Positions 1 through 9,059 of a stretch of DNA of 64,000 nucleotides are shown piece after piece (position 1 is the first letter of the stretch; the number at the start of each line of letters is the position of its first letter). Location: contig NZ_VKAC01000003.1 of assembly GCF_008041935.1 (NCBI RefSeq), positions 248,001 through 312,000 of the forward strand, written 5' to 3'. Both the position numbers and the translations under genes were made by a program. The DNA is from Quadrisphaera setariae. GTDB lineage: Bacteria; Actinomycetota; Actinomycetes; Actinomycetales; Quadrisphaeraceae. A model generated the notes under the pieces. That model saw only the letters and a list, made by a program, of their open reading frames with translations. It was not told the DNA's origin and searched no databases.

Positions 1-2766
1 GACAAGGGCCTGGTCTACGAGGGCTTCCGGGTGCTGGCGTACTGCTGGCGCTGCGAGACGCCGCTGTCGAACACCGAGACGCGCATGGACGACGTCTACC
101 GCCAGCGGCAGGACCCGGCCGTCACGGTCGGCATGACGCTGACCAGCGGCGAGTGGGCCGGCGCGAAGGCGCTGGTCTGGACGACGACGCCGTGGACGCT
201 GCCCTCCAACCTCGCCATGGCCGTCGGACCTGACGTCGAGTACGCCCTCGTCGAGCCGTCCGAGGGCGCGTTCGCCGGCCAGCGCCTCGTCATGGCGGCG
301 GCGCGCGTGGGCGCGTACACCCGCGAGCTGGGTGGCGGTGACGCGGCGCCGACCGTGCTCGAGACGAAGCTCGGCCGCGAGCTGCTCGGCACCACCTACA
401 CCCCGGCCTTCTCCTACTTCACCGGCCGCGACAACGCCCACCAGGTGCTGCTGGCCGACTACGTCACCACCGACGACGGCACCGGCGTGGTGCACATCGC
501 CCCCGCCTTCGGCGAGGACGACAAGCTCGTCACCGACGCCGCGGGCATCGAGGCCGTCGTGCCCGTGGACGGGCAGGGGAGGTTCGACGCCCGCGTGGCC
601 GACTACGAGGGCCAGCACGTCTTCGACGCCAACGCGGTGATCATCAAGGACCTCAAGGCCGCCACGCGCGGGGAGGGCGCCGACGGCTCGGGGGGCCCCG
701 TCACCGACGGCACGGTGCTGGTCCGCCAGGAGACCTACGACCACCCGTACCCGCACTGCTGGCGCTGCGGCAACGCCCTCATCTACCGCGCCGTGAGCAG
801 CTGGTTCGTCAAGGTGACGGCCATCCGCGACCGCATGGTCGAGCTCAACCAGCAGATCGACTGGGTGCCCGGCCACGTCAAGGACGGGTCCTTCGGCAAG
901 TGGCTCGAGGGCGCCCGCGACTGGTCGATCAGCCGCAACCGGTTCTGGGGCAGCCCGATCCCGGTGTGGACCAGCGACGACCCGGCCTACCCCCGGGTCG
1001 ACGTCTACGGCTCCCTCGCCGAGCTCGAGCGCGACTTCGGCGTGGCCGTCACCGACCTGCACCGCCCCTTCGTCGACGAGCTGACGCGGCCGAACCCCGA
1101 CGACCCCACGGGCCGCTCCACCATGCGGCGCGTCCCCGAGGTGCTCGACTGCTGGTTCGAGTCAGGATCGATGCCGTTCGCGCAGGTCCACTACCCGTTC
1201 GAGAACGCCGAGTGGTTCGAGGACCACTACCCGGGCGACTTCATCGTCGAGTACGTCGGTCAGACCCGCGGCTGGTTCTACACGCTGCACGTGCTGGCCA
1301 CCGCGCTGTTCGACAGGCCCGCGTTCCGCACCGCGCTCGTGCACGGCATCGTCCTCGGCGACGACGGCCGCAAGATGTCCAAGAGCCTGCGCAACTACCC
1401 GGACGTCTCCGAGGTCTTCGCCCGCGACGGCGCCGACGCCATGCGCTGGTTCCTCATGTCCAGCCCCATCCTGCGCGGCGGCAACCTCGTGACCACCGAG
1501 GCCGGCATCCGCGACGGCGTGCGCCAGGTGCTGCTGCCCCTGTGGAGCACCTGGTACTTCCTCGCCCTCTACGCCGGCGCGCTGCGGCCCCAGGGGGACA
1601 CCGGCGACGACGGCGGCGCTGGTTCGTCGGCGGGCGTGGTCGGCCGCTGGCGCACCGACTCGCCCCACGAGCTCGACAGGTACGTGCTCGCCAGCCTGCG
1701 CGACCTCGTGGAGCACGTGCGCGGCCAGCTCGACGCCCTCGACGTCGCCGGGGCCTGCGAGAGCGTCCGCGTCTTCCTCGACCTGCTCACCAACTGGTAC
1801 GTGCGGCGCTCGCGGGAGCGGTTCTGGGGCAACGGCCCGGACGCCGTCGACGCCGTCGACACCCTCCACACCGTGCTGGAGGTGCTCACCCGCGTGGTGG
1901 CGCCGCTGCTGCCGCTCACCGCGGAGGAGGTGTGGCGCGGCCTGACCGGCGGGCGCAGCGTGCACCTGGCCGACTACCCCTCCCCAGAGGACCTCCCGGC
2001 CGACCCCGACCTCGTGGAGGCCATGGACGCGGTGCGCGCCGCGTGCTCCGCAGCCCTGGGCCTGCGCAAGGCCGGCGGCCTGCGCGTGCGGCAGCCGCTG
2101 CCGCGGCTCACCCTCGCCGTGCCCGGGGGCGGGTCCGAAGGTGTGCTCCAGCAGCTCGTGGGGCTCGTGGCCAGCGAGGTCAACGTCAAGGACGTCGTCC
2201 TGCTCGACGCCGAGGACTCCGCCGCCGAGAGCTTCGGGGTCGCCCAGAAGCTGACGGTCAACGCCCGCGCCGCCGGTCCGCGGATCGGCAAGCAGGTGCA
2301 GCAGGCCATCCAGGCCTCGCGCAGCGGCGCCTTCGAGGTGCGCGTCGGGCCCGACGGCACCGAGACGGTCGTCGCGGCCGGCATCGAGCTCCTCCCGGGG
2401 GAGTACGAGCTGAGCACCGTCGTCGCCCAGGACGCCGAGGGCGGAGCGGCGCAGCGCGCCACCGCCACGCTGCCGGGCGGCGGCTTCGTCGTCCTGGAGA
2501 CCGCCGTGGACGACGCGCTGGCGGCCGAGGGCTGGGCCAACGACGTCGTCAGGCTCGTCCAGGACGCCCGCAAGACCGCCGGCCTGCACGTCTCCGACCG
2601 GATCGCGCTGGTGCTCGACGTGCCGGACGAGCGGGAGGCCTGGGCCCGCGCCCACGCGGACCGCATCGCCGACGAGGTGCTCGCCACGAGCGTCGAGGTG
2701 AGGCCCGGCTCGGACGACGTGCTCGTCGAGGTCACGAAGGCCGCTGCTGCTGCGAGCGCGCGATGA
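1..2766 (+). CDS. ileS: Isoleucyl-tRNA synthetase, 5' end outside window
   Basis: Class I aminoacyl-tRNA synthetase that charges tRNA-Ile in the cytoplasm. The frame is open from base 1, so the gene begins upstream and the HIGH motif is not visible. Seen here: a CWRC pair (bases 43-54) and a second CWRC pair (757-768), both of the zinc-binding type found in this family; the editing and catalytic remainder; an intact KMSKS loop (1372-1386); and a long C-terminal tRNA-binding region. The length of more than 920 residues and the two Cys pairs fit the large actinobacterial IleRS type. Its TGA overlaps the ATG of folC by four bases (ATGA), so the two are probably translationally coupled. Identity is secure; only the N-terminus is missing. 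Confidence 0.97.
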   Translation, partial: DKGLVYEGFRVLAYCWRCETPLSNTETRMDDVYRQRQDPAVTVGMTLTSGEWAGAKALVWTTTPWTLPSNLAMAVGPDVEYALVEPSEGAFAGQRLVMAAARVGAYTRELGGGDAAPTVLETKLGRELLGTTYTPAFSYFTGRDNAHQVLLADYVTTDDGTGVVHIAPAFGEDDKLVTDAAGIEAVVPVDGQGRFDARVADYEGQHVFDANAVIIKDLKAATRGEGADGSGGPVTDGTVLVRQETYDHPYPHCWRCGNALIYRAVSSWFVKVTAIRDRMVELNQQIDWVPGHVKDGSFGKWLEGARDWSISRNRFWGSPIPVWTSDDPAYPRVDVYGSLAELERDFGVAVTDLHRPFVDELTRPNPDDPTGRSTMRRVPEVLDCWFESGSMPFAQVHYPFENAEWFEDHYPGDFIVEYVGQTRGWFYTLHVLATALFDRPAFRTALVHGIVLGDDGRKMSKSLRNYPDVSEVFARDGADAMRWFLMSSPILRGGNLVTTEAGIRDGVRQVLLPLWSTWYFLALYAGALRPQGDTGDDGGAGSSAGVVGRWRTDSPHELDRYVLASLRDLVEHVRGQLDALDVAGACESVRVFLDLLTNWYVRRSRERFWGNGPDAVDAVDTLHTVLEVLTRVVAPLLPLTAEEVWRGLTGGRSVHLADYPSPEDLPADPDLVEAMDAVRAACSAALGLRKAGGLRVRQPLPRLTLAVPGGGSEGVLQQLVGLVASEVNVKDVVLLDAEDSAAESFGVAQKLTVNARAAGPRIGKQVQQAIQASRSGAFEVRVGPDGTETVVAAGIELLPGEYELSTVVAQDAEGGAAQRATATLPGGGFVVLETAVDDALAAEGWANDVVRLVQDARKTAGLHVSDRIALVLDVPDEREAWARAHADRIADEVLATSVEVRPGSDDVLVEVTKAAAAASAR

Positions 2767-4181
2767 GCCGCGTCGCAGGGGGCTCCCCGGAGCGCTCCGC
2801 GCAGGAGGCCGAGGAGCGCCGCGCCGCGGCCGAGCGGCTGCGCGCCGTGCACGCCGAGCTGCTCGCCCGCACCCCCGAGAGCGCGGTCCAGCCGCGCCTG
2901 GAGCCGGTCCGGCAGGTGCTGGAGCTGCTGGGGGACCCCCAGCGCGCCTACCCGGTCATCCACCTGACGGGCACCAACGGCAAGACGTCGACCTCGCGGT
3001 TCGCCGAGCGGCTGCTGCGTGAGATGAACCTGCGCACCGGGCGCTTCACCAGCCCGCACCTGAGCAGCGTCACCGAGCGCATCAGCATCGACGGCGAGCC
3101 GATCTCCGACGAGGTGTTCGTGGCGGTCCACGAGGACGTCGCGCCCTACCTGGCCATCGTCGACGGTCGCCTGCGCCAGGACGGCCAGGTGCCGCTGACG
3201 TACTTCGAGGTGCTGGCGGTGCTGGCGTTCGCGGCCTTCGCCGACGCCCCCGTGGACGTCGCCGTGGTCGAGGTGGGGCTGGGTGGCACGTGGGACGCCA
3301 CCAACGTCGCCGACGCCACCGTCGCCGTGGTCACGCCGATCTCCCTGGACCACACCGAGCTGCTCGGCGACACCGTGGAGGAGATCGCCGAGACGAAGTC
3401 CGGCATCTTCACCGAGGGCAGCGCCGTGGTGCTGGCCCAGCAGCCCGTCGACGCGGCGCAGGTGCTCCTGCGCCGCGCGGTCGAGGTGGGCGCCACCGTG
3501 GCCCGCGAGGGTCTGGAGTTCGGGGTCACCTCGCGCGTGGTCGCCGTCGGCGGGCAGGTGCTCGAGCTGCAGGGCATCGGCGGCACCACCTACTCCGACG
3601 TGCTGCTCACGGCGTTCGGGGAGCACCAGGGCCACAACGCCGCCGTGGCGCTGGCCGCCGTGGAGGCGTTCCTCGGCGGTGAGGGCCTCGAGCCCGACGT
3701 CGTGCGCGCCGCCTACGCCGACGTCACCACGCCGGGACGCCTGGAGGTGGTGCGCCGCTCGCCGGTGGTGCTCGTCGACGCCGCCCACAACACCGGCGGC
3801 GCGCAGTCGCTCGTGGCAGCGCTGGAGGACTCCTTCGAGTACACGCGCCTGGTGGGCGTGGTCGCGGTCCTCGAGGGCAAGGACGCGCTCGGCATGCTCG
3901 AGGTGCTGGAGCCCGTGCTCGACGAGGTGGTCGTCACCCGGTCCAGCTCACCGCGCGCCATGGAGGTCGACGACCTCGCCGACATCGCCCTCGACATCTT
4001 CGGCGGCGACCTCGGCGAGCGCGTCCACGTGGCCGAGCGGCTCGACGAGGCGCTCCAGGTGGCGGTGGACAGGTCGGAGTCGGAGGCGCCCGGCGGCCTC
4101 GGCGCCGGCGTGCTCGTCACCGGCTCCATCACGCTGGTCGGCGACGCCCGGACGCTGCTGCGGGCCCCCGCCGCCCGCTGA
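2763..4181 (+). CDS. folC: Dihydrofolate synthase / folylpolyglutamate synthase
   Basis: Mur-ligase-family enzyme that adds glutamate to dihydropteroate or to folates using ATP; cytoplasmic folate pathway. The 472-residue protein has the P-loop GTNGKTST at residues 70-77, a [13 protein letters not shown] block in the middle of the ATPase domain, and a DAAHN motif at the start of the C-terminal Mur-ligase domain. The start is the ATG at 2763 because it overlaps the ileS stop and leaves a normal family length; the frame stays open far upstream only as a shadow of ileS. ileS-folC order is common in actinobacteria. DUF4233, which normally follows folC directly, is here displaced by an oppositely oriented gene. 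Confidence 0.95.
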   Translation: MSRVAGGSPERSAQEAEERRAAAERLRAVHAELLARTPESAVQPRLEPVRQVLELLGDPQRAYPVIHLTGTNGKTSTSRFAERLLREMNLRTGRFTSPHLSSVTERISIDGEPISDEVFVAVHEDVAPYLAIVDGRLRQDGQVPLTYFEVLAVLAFAAFADAPVDVAVVEVGLGGTWDATNVADATVAVVTPISLDHTELLGDTVEEIAETKSGIFTEGSAVVLAQQPVDAAQVLLRRAVEVGATVAREGLEFGVTSRVVAVGGQVLELQGIGGTTYSDVLLTAFGEHQGHNAAVALAAVEAFLGGEGLEPDVVRAAYADVTTPGRLEVVRRSPVVLVDAAHNTGGAQSLVAALEDSFEYTRLVGVVAVLEGKDALGMLEVLEPVLDEVVVTRSSSPRAMEVDDLADIALDIFGGDLGERVHVAERLDEALQVAVDRSESEAPGGLGAGVLVTGSITLVGDARTLLRAPAAR

Positions 4182-4263
4182 GTCGCCGGGGGGGGCGCTG
4201 ACCAGCGCGGCGCGGGCGGAGACCACCGCCCCTCCGGCCGACTTCCCTCTGCCGCCGCGCCGG

Positions 4264-5436
4264 TCAGGCGGTGCGGACCATGCACCAGGCGGCCTGGAAG
4301 CGGCGCGCTGCCAGGTCGCTCTGGCGCATCCACACCTGCAGGTGGCCGCGGTCGCCGAACCACCCGGCGAGGTGGGAGCCGGACTCGACCTCGAGCAGCA
4401 GCCTGTGGTGGTCGCCGTCGGAAACGGGCAGCACCGCAGCGAGCACCTCGGCGGCCGCGGCGGTGGACCGGGAGCCGTGGCCGTAGGCGTGGGTGGGACC
4501 GTCGACCTGCCCGTGGAACGGGAGCTGCCGCTGGTGGCACCACGCGCGGGCGTGCTCGCGGGCGAGCTCTTCAACGACGTCGAAGACCGTTGACGGGGCT
4601 TCGACGGCGTCGGCCAGGGGCGGGAGGGTCCACCCCGGCAGGAAGGTCCCGGCCTGGCAGGTCGGGGAGGAAGGACGGCCGTCCAGCGCGGTGGTGTCCG
4701 GTCCGAGCACGAGGTGGGAGCGGTCGGGCTGGGGCACCCAGCGCACCAGCCACCCCGCGGCTGCGGCGTCGTCGGCGTCCCATCCCCAGGTGCTCAGGTC
4801 GTGGAAGACCTCCAGGGCGCCGGTGGCCGGCAGGCCCTGCTCGTGCTGGGGGAAGGTCCGGGTGCTCGCGGTGTCGCCGGTGGTGTGGAGGTCGTCGAGG
4901 CAGACGGTGATGACGTGCTCCAGCGGTGCGCCCGCTGCGGAGCGCGGCCAGGGGTCCAGCGGGGCGACGGCGGGGCCGCCGACCCAGGAGACCCATCCGC
5001 CGGTGGTCCAGAGCTCCTCCACCTCGCCCGGGCCCTTGGGGAAGGACTGCTCGGTGAAGGTGGGGGACCAGGCCACCTCGTCCGCCAGCGCCTCGGCGTG
5101 CGGGCCGTGCGCTGCGAGCCAGTCGGCCACGGGGCCGTGCAGGAGGTTGATGGGGGCGAAGTCGTCGGGGGACTGGTCGTCGGGAGTCTGCCCACCAGCG
5201 GTGAGGCGGTCGAGCAGGTCGCGGGGGAGCAGCGCCGACGCGGCGATCACCTCGATGCCGAGGAAGCGACCGTCGTCGTCGAAGTCCAGGACCACCTCGC
5301 CCGCGCCCGGGACCTCGACGACCCGCTGGGTGGTGGCCGCGCCGTCGGCGATCTCGTCGACGAGGTACAGGTAGGCGGCGTCGACCTCGGCGTCGTACGT
5401 CGCCCGCTGCTCGAGGAGGATCCGGGGGAGGGGCAC
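4264..5436 (-). CDS. DUF2283-DUF1963 fusion protein of unknown function
   Basis: A 390-residue cytoplasmic protein with no signal peptide or membrane segment. The first ~65 residues read as a DUF2283 domain (YDAEVDAAYLYL near the start, then DDDGRFLGIEVIAAS). The remainder resembles DUF1963 (YwqG-like): it is Trp-rich, and the end runs GDRGHLQVWMRQSDLAARRF, typical of that family's C-terminus. Neither family has an assigned reaction, so no function is proposed. The GTG start at 5436 is supported by a -10-like TACGCT (opposite strand, 5443-5448) exactly six bases before it, implying a leaderless mRNA. It sits on the minus strand between folC and DUF4233, which are usually adjacent, so it looks like an insertion into a conserved locus. 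Confidence 0.75.
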   Translation of the reverse strand: MPLPRILLEQRATYDAEVDAAYLYLVDEIADGAATTQRVVEVPGAGEVVLDFDDDGRFLGIEVIAASALLPRDLLDRLTAGGQTPDDQSPDDFAPINLLHGPVADWLAAHGPHAEALADEVAWSPTFTEQSFPKGPGEVEELWTTGGWVSWVGGPAVAPLDPWPRSAAGAPLEHVITVCLDDLHTTGDTASTRTFPQHEQGLPATGALEVFHDLSTWGWDADDAAAAGWLVRWVPQPDRSHLVLGPDTTALDGRPSSPTCQAGTFLPGWTLPPLADAVEAPSTVFDVVEELAREHARAWCHQRQLPFHGQVDGPTHAYGHGSRSTAAAAEVLAAVLPVSDGDHHRLLLEVESGSHLAGWFGDRGHLQVWMRQSDLAARRFQAAWCMVRTA

Positions 5437-5442
5437 GAGCGG

Positions 5443-5448
5443 AGCGTA
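5443..5448 (-). promoter_or_regulatory. -10 element of leaderless promoter (DUF2283-DUF1963 gene)
   Basis: TACGCT on the minus strand, followed by six bases and then the GTG start at 5436. The transcript would begin at or next to the start codon. Confidence 0.6.
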
Positions 5449-5516
5449 GAACCCACCCGCGGGCCCGATCGGTGTGCGTGCGTTCCTCGACCGTCGGGGT
5501 GGGGGGAGGGGCGACG

Positions 5517-5522
5517 TAGGCT
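5517..5522 (+). promoter_or_regulatory. -10 element of leaderless promoter (DUF4233 gene)
   Basis: TAGGCT, then six bases, then the GTG start at 5529. No Shine-Dalgarno sequence fits in the gap, so a leaderless transcript is inferred. Confidence 0.6.
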
Positions 5523-5528
5523 GCAGGC

Positions 5529-6008
5529 GTGTCTGACAGCCCCCAGCAGTCGAGCGCGCCCGAGGGTCGGACGTCGGGTCAGGGGCAGGTGCAGCAGGGC
5601 GAGCTGACGGTGCCGCCGCCCACGATGACGGCGCGCCTGGCCTCCACGACGCTGCTGCTGGAGGCCTTCGCCGTCCTGTTCGGCACCATGGTGGCGGCCG
5701 CGTTCCTGCCCGACCAGGGCGTGGGCCGGGGCTGGGTGTGGGGCGTCGGGCTGGTGATCGTCGTCGTCTGCGTCCTGGCGAGCGGCACCGCGCGCAGCGC
5801 GCGCGGGGTGGTCGTCGGGAACGCGGTGCAGGTGCTCCTGGTCGCCGTCGGCGTCTCGCTCGCGCTGGTCGTGCTCGAGGCGGGCGTCGCGGCCCTCGTC
5901 GTGGCGGTCGGCTTCGCGGCGCTGTGGTGGTGGCTGGTCTCCATCGGCCGGCGCATCGACACCGACCGGCGGCGCTGGGCCGTGCAGCTCGCCGAGCAGC
6001 AGCGCTAG
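5529..6008 (+). CDS. DUF4233 integral membrane protein
   Basis: A 159-residue protein. The first ~30 residues are polar, then come about four hydrophobic helices and a short basic tail (RRIDTDRRRWAVQL). The segment TARLASTTLLLEAFAVLF is characteristic of DUF4233, an actinobacterial membrane family usually found directly after folC; its function is unknown. Here one minus-strand gene separates it from folC. The GTG start follows a leaderless -10 by six bases. Its TAG stop lies in the palindrome CTAG (6005-6008), which also supplies the stop codon of the convergent heme oxygenase gene. Confidence 0.85.
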   Translation: MSDSPQQSSAPEGRTSGQGQVQQGELTVPPPTMTARLASTTLLLEAFAVLFGTMVAAAFLPDQGVGRGWVWGVGLVIVVVCVLASGTARSARGVVVGNAVQVLLVAVGVSLALVVLEAGVAALVVAVGFAALWWWLVSIGRRIDTDRRRWAVQLAEQQR

Positions 6009-6673
6009 CGACGCCACTCCGGAAGCCGCGCGCTGAGGTCGTCGAACAGCTCCTCGTTGAGCCGGTAGCCCCGGCGGGCCTCCTCGACCACGCGGCCGCG
6101 CTCCGCCTCGTCCCAGGGCGCGGCGTCCAGCAGCGACCGGTAGTGGTCGCGGTACCGCTTGGGCGAGGGGACGCCGGGGAAGTCCCACGAGCGCAGCTCC
6201 GCCTCCGGCCAGCCGTACGCCCGCGCCAGCAGGCGCCGCACCACCTGCCCGCCGGACAGGTCGCCGAGGTAGCGCAGGTAGTGGTGGGTCACCAGGCCCG
6301 CCGGCCACGTCGCCACCTGCCGCAGCCGCTCGGCGTACCGCTCGGCGGCCGGCAGCGGCACGAGGTGCTCGCGCCAGCCCTCACCGGCGTGGGCGCGCAG
6401 GTCTGCCGAGACGGCCGGCAGCCGCCGCAGGCGGTCGTCGGCGAAGGGGGCGACGACGACGTCGTCGCGCGCCGCGTCGACCGCGGGCTCCAGCACGGCG
6501 TACAGGTGGTGCACCTGAGCGAGGAAGGTCGTCAGCGCCGCCGGTCCCAGCGACCCGGAGAGCAGCTCCTCCATGAAGGGCGAGCGCTCCGCCGCACCGT
6601 GCGCCTCGGCCGTCTCCCGCCGCAGGCGAGCAGCGAAGCCCTCGTCGGCGCTGCGGCCCGCGTCGTCGTCCAC
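6005..6673 (-). CDS. Biliverdin-producing heme oxygenase
   Basis: A 222-residue all-helical protein of the HO-1-like family. It cleaves heme with O2 and reductant to biliverdin, CO and Fe2+. The signature HHYLRYLGDLSGGQ is intact; its Gly-rich part lies over the heme in this family. An N-terminal AEAHGAAERSPFMEELLSG segment contains the expected proximal histidine (AHGAAE). The GTG at 6673 is chosen because the frame further upstream runs antisense into ndk and has no family similarity. A GGGAGAG sequence lies about nine bases upstream of it. It is convergent with DUF4233, sharing CTAG for both stops, and divergent from ndk. No haem transporter is adjacent, so an iron-acquisition role is only inferred. 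Confidence 0.92.
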   Translation of the reverse strand: MDDDAGRSADEGFAARLRRETAEAHGAAERSPFMEELLSGSLGPAALTTFLAQVHHLYAVLEPAVDAARDDVVVAPFADDRLRRLPAVSADLRAHAGEGWREHLVPLPAAERYAERLRQVATWPAGLVTHHYLRYLGDLSGGQVVRRLLARAYGWPEAELRSWDFPGVPSPKRYRDHYRSLLDAAPWDEAERGRVVEEARRGYRLNEELFDDLSARLPEWRR

Positions 6674-6748
6674 GTCCCCATGCTCTCCCGGCGCCGCCCT
6701 GCTCACCCGCGAGGGTGCGCCCAGGTCGGCCCCGCAGCGGCGCGCCGC

Positions 6749-6754
6749 TAGGGT
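6749..6754 (+). promoter_or_regulatory. -10 element of leaderless promoter (ndk)
   Basis: TAGGGT, seven bases, then the GTG start of ndk at 6762. Confidence 0.55.
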
Positions 6755-6761
6755 CCGGGCC

Positions 6762-7208
6762 GTGAGCACTGAGCCGACCACCGCGTCGACCACCGAGCGC
6801 AGCCTCGTCCTCGTGAAGCCCGACGGCGTCCGCCGCGGCCTCACCGGCGCCGTCCTGGCGCGCATCGAGGCGAAGGGCTACCGCATCGTCGCCCTGCAGC
6901 AGCGCGAGGCCACGCAGACCGAGCTGAGCGCCCACTACGCCGAGCACGAGGGCAAGCCCTTCTACGCGCCGCTGCTGGAGTTCATGGCCTCCGGGCCGCT
7001 CGTGGCCGTGGTCGTCGAGGGCGAGCGCTGCATCGAGGGGTTCCGCTCCCTGGCCGGCACGACCGACCCGACCACCGCCGCCCCCGGCACCATCCGCGGC
7101 GACCTCGGCCGCGACTGGGGCCTGAAGGTCCAGCAGAACCTCGTGCACGGCTCGGACTCGCCGGAGTCCGCCGCCCGTGAGATCGGGATCTGGTTCCCGT
7201 CCCTGTGA
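6762..7208 (+). CDS. ndk: Nucleoside diphosphate kinase
   Basis: Transfers the gamma phosphate of ATP to NDPs through a phosphohistidine; cytoplasmic nucleotide metabolism. The 148-residue protein starts with a polar extension of about 11 residues before ERSLVLVKPDGVRRGL. The active-site His is residue 129 in NLVHGSDSPESA. The GTG at 6762 is chosen because it gives normal length and has a -10-like TAGGGT seven bases upstream; the frame extends further upstream only as antisense of the heme oxygenase gene. The gene stands alone here, convergent with the sortase/DUF4397 pair. Confidence 0.97.
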   Translation: MSTEPTTASTTERSLVLVKPDGVRRGLTGAVLARIEAKGYRIVALQQREATQTELSAHYAEHEGKPFYAPLLEFMASGPLVAVVVEGERCIEGFRSLAGTTDPTTAAPGTIRGDLGRDWGLKVQQNLVHGSDSPESAAREIGIWFPSL

Positions 7209-7228
7209 GCCGCCGCTGAGAGGCGGAG

Positions 7229-8050
7229 CTACGACGTGGTCGTCTGCGCCAGCCGGGCGTAGACGACCACGTTGTCGACGTAGTGGCGGGTGCTCTCGTC
7301 GAAGGCCCCGCCACAGGTGATGAGGCGCAGCTCCGGACCGGCCACCGGGCCGTAGACGGCCTGCGTGGGGAAGGCGTCCTTGGCCACCTGCTGGACCCCG
7401 GTGACCACGAAGACGGCGGTGCTGCCGTCCGCCCGCCGCACCTCCACCTGCGCACCCTGCGCGACCTGGGACAGCCTGGCGAAGACGCCGGGCCCGCTGC
7501 GGGAGTCGACGTGACCGGCGATGACGGCCGGCCCCACGGCGCCCGGCGCCACGCCCTGCGCGAACCACCCGGCGTGCGCGGCGTCGGCGGGGACCTCCAG
7601 AGCGCCGTCGGCGGTGGTCCCCAGGCGCACCAGGTCGGAGGAGATGCCGAGCGAGGGCACCTGCACCGCCGTGGGCGCCGCCACAGCGGTCACGGACAGC
7701 GGCACCACGGCCGGGGCCGGCACGGCGGCAGCGGCGTCCGAGGTGGAGGAGGACGACGAGGAGCCCGCAGCGCCGGCGGCGGCCGCCGCCACCAGCGCCG
7801 TCCGCTCAGAAGGCGCCCCCGCCGGCTCCTGGGGCAGCGCCGCGATCCCGGCGGGGACCGCCACCCCGACCAGGCCGAGGCAGACCGCGGCTGCCGCCGC
7901 GCGGCTGCCGGGCGAGGTGGTGCCCCACCGCCCGGGCAGGCGGAGGGCTACGTCGAGCAGCCCCACGGCCCGCTGGGAAGCCGCGGGAGGTGGCGCTGCG
8001 TGCCGGCCCCGCCGTGCGCTCCCGCGCTGCGGCTCCTGGACGGAGCTCAC
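7229..8050 (-). CDS. Class F-like sortase (membrane-anchored cysteine transpeptidase)
   Basis: A 273-residue sortase. A basic N-terminus precedes one hydrophobic helix (residues ~45-65), then a Ser/Ala-rich linker, then the sortase barrel with the catalytic triad H180 (AGHVDS), C246 (LITCGG) and R255 (STRHYVD). Sortases cleave a C-terminal sorting signal and attach the substrate to the cell wall. The GTG start at 8050 overlaps the TGA of the upstream DUF4397 gene (GTGA), so the two are translationally coupled and very likely act together. Assignment to class F rests on the short barrel, the LITCGG motif and the DUF4397 partner. Confidence 0.9.
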   Translation of the reverse strand: MSSVQEPQRGSARRGRHAAPPPAASQRAVGLLDVALRLPGRWGTTSPGSRAAAAAVCLGLVGVAVPAGIAALPQEPAGAPSERTALVAAAAAGAAGSSSSSSTSDAAAAVPAPAVVPLSVTAVAAPTAVQVPSLGISSDLVRLGTTADGALEVPADAAHAGWFAQGVAPGAVGPAVIAGHVDSRSGPGVFARLSQVAQGAQVEVRRADGSTAVFVVTGVQQVAKDAFPTQAVYGPVAGPELRLITCGGAFDESTRHYVDNVVVYARLAQTTTS

Positions 8051-8940
8051 CGCTGCGCGATCGCCCCGCGACGACGGCGCACCAGGGCCAGCGCAGCGGC
8101 CAGGGCGCCACCGGCGACCGCCGTGCCGGCTGCCGCGGACGCGACCGCCGGGAGGGTCGCCCCGCCGGCGTGCTCGGCCAGGTAGCCGCCACCGGTCGCG
8201 GCGCCGCCCTGCGGGACCACTCCGGAACCCGTCGCGTCGGTGACCGGCCGGAGCTCCAGGCCGCTGGTGCCGTCGGCCAGGACGAGCACCGTGTAGACGC
8301 TGCCGCCGGCCAGGGTGGTCGACTCCTGGGCCTTGCGCTGGCCGGTGGACGCCTCGAAGGTCACCGGCCCGGCGGGCAGGTCGACGTAGCCGGTGGGCTC
8401 GGAGAAGGCGGCGGCGGAGGCGACCGAGCGGCCCGAGGCCGTGACGTCCGTGGTCTGCCCGGGCTCGGCCGCGGGCAGGACGCGCACGCGCGCCGTCCCC
8501 GGGCCGGGGGAGGCGAGGTCGTCCTGGATGGCCGAGAGGCGCGGGGCCGTGCTGTCGCCGAGGCCGGCGATCGTGTAGGCGTCCCCGGCCTGCGCGGTGA
8601 GGGTCTGGGTGAGCACCGGTGTCGTGCTGGCGGCCGCGCCGACGGGCCGCACGGCCACGGCGTAGGAGCCTGCGGGCAGCGGCTCGTACCCCGTGATGGC
8701 GCCGTAGGTGGCCTCGGGAGCTAGCGTCAGCTGGCGGGTGGAGCCGTCGAAGGCCGTGAGCGTGGCGGTCATGGTGACCCCGCCGAAGCCGGGCACGAGG
8801 TGGGCCACCCGGATGTAGGCGTCGTCGGTGGAGGACGACGCCCCCGACGCCTGAGCGGCGGACGCGGGGCCCAGGACCGCTGCCGCGACGAGGGCGCCGA
8901 CGAGCAGTCCTCGCCGGGAGGGACGTGGAGCAGCGGACAC
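8047..8940 (-). CDS. DUF4397 surface protein, candidate sortase substrate
   Basis: A 297-residue exported protein. The N-terminus has a twin-Arg-like RPSRRG followed by a hydrophobic stretch ending near AQA. Two beta-rich DUF4397 modules follow (IRVAHLVPGFGG; ARVRVLPAAEPG). The C-terminus has a Gly-rich linker, a hydrophobic helix (~25 residues) and an Arg-rich tail (RRRRGAIAQR), the layout of a cell-wall sorting signal. A canonical LPXTG is absent; the nearest sequence is ATLPAVAS just before the helix. The GTG at 8940 has AAGGAG five bases upstream, which decides the start. It is coupled to the sortase by GTGA overlap. Confidence 0.88.
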   Translation of the reverse strand: MSAAPRPSRRGLLVGALVAAAVLGPASAAQASGASSSTDDAYIRVAHLVPGFGGVTMTATLTAFDGSTRQLTLAPEATYGAITGYEPLPAGSYAVAVRPVGAAASTTPVLTQTLTAQAGDAYTIAGLGDSTAPRLSAIQDDLASPGPGTARVRVLPAAEPGQTTDVTASGRSVASAAAFSEPTGYVDLPAGPVTFEASTGQRKAQESTTLAGGSVYTVLVLADGTSGLELRPVTDATGSGVVPQGGAATGGGYLAEHAGGATLPAVASAAAGTAVAGGALAAALALVRRRRGAIAQR

Positions 8941-9059
8941 GGGATCTCCTTCGCAGCCGAGCGGCGGGCACCGTCTGTGGCGGTGTCGTTGCTCACCGTT
9001 CCGATCGGCCGGGCCCATCATCCATGCGGCCCACCCGACCCGCCAGGCCGGAGAGCGCC

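Noticed and set aside
900-2762. Long open frame fused in front of folC
   Set aside because: It is an Arg/Pro-rich shadow of ileS in another frame; folC similarity begins only at the ATG overlapping the ileS stop.
1162-3788. Long minus-strand open frames opposite ileS and folC
   Set aside because: They arise from the extreme GC third-position bias (few stop codons in antisense frames) and have no domain-like composition.
8051-8971. N-terminal extension of the sortase over the DUF4397 gene
   Set aside because: The extension is Arg/His-rich shadow sequence; the GTG at 8050, overlapping the upstream stop, gives a normal sortase with one membrane helix.
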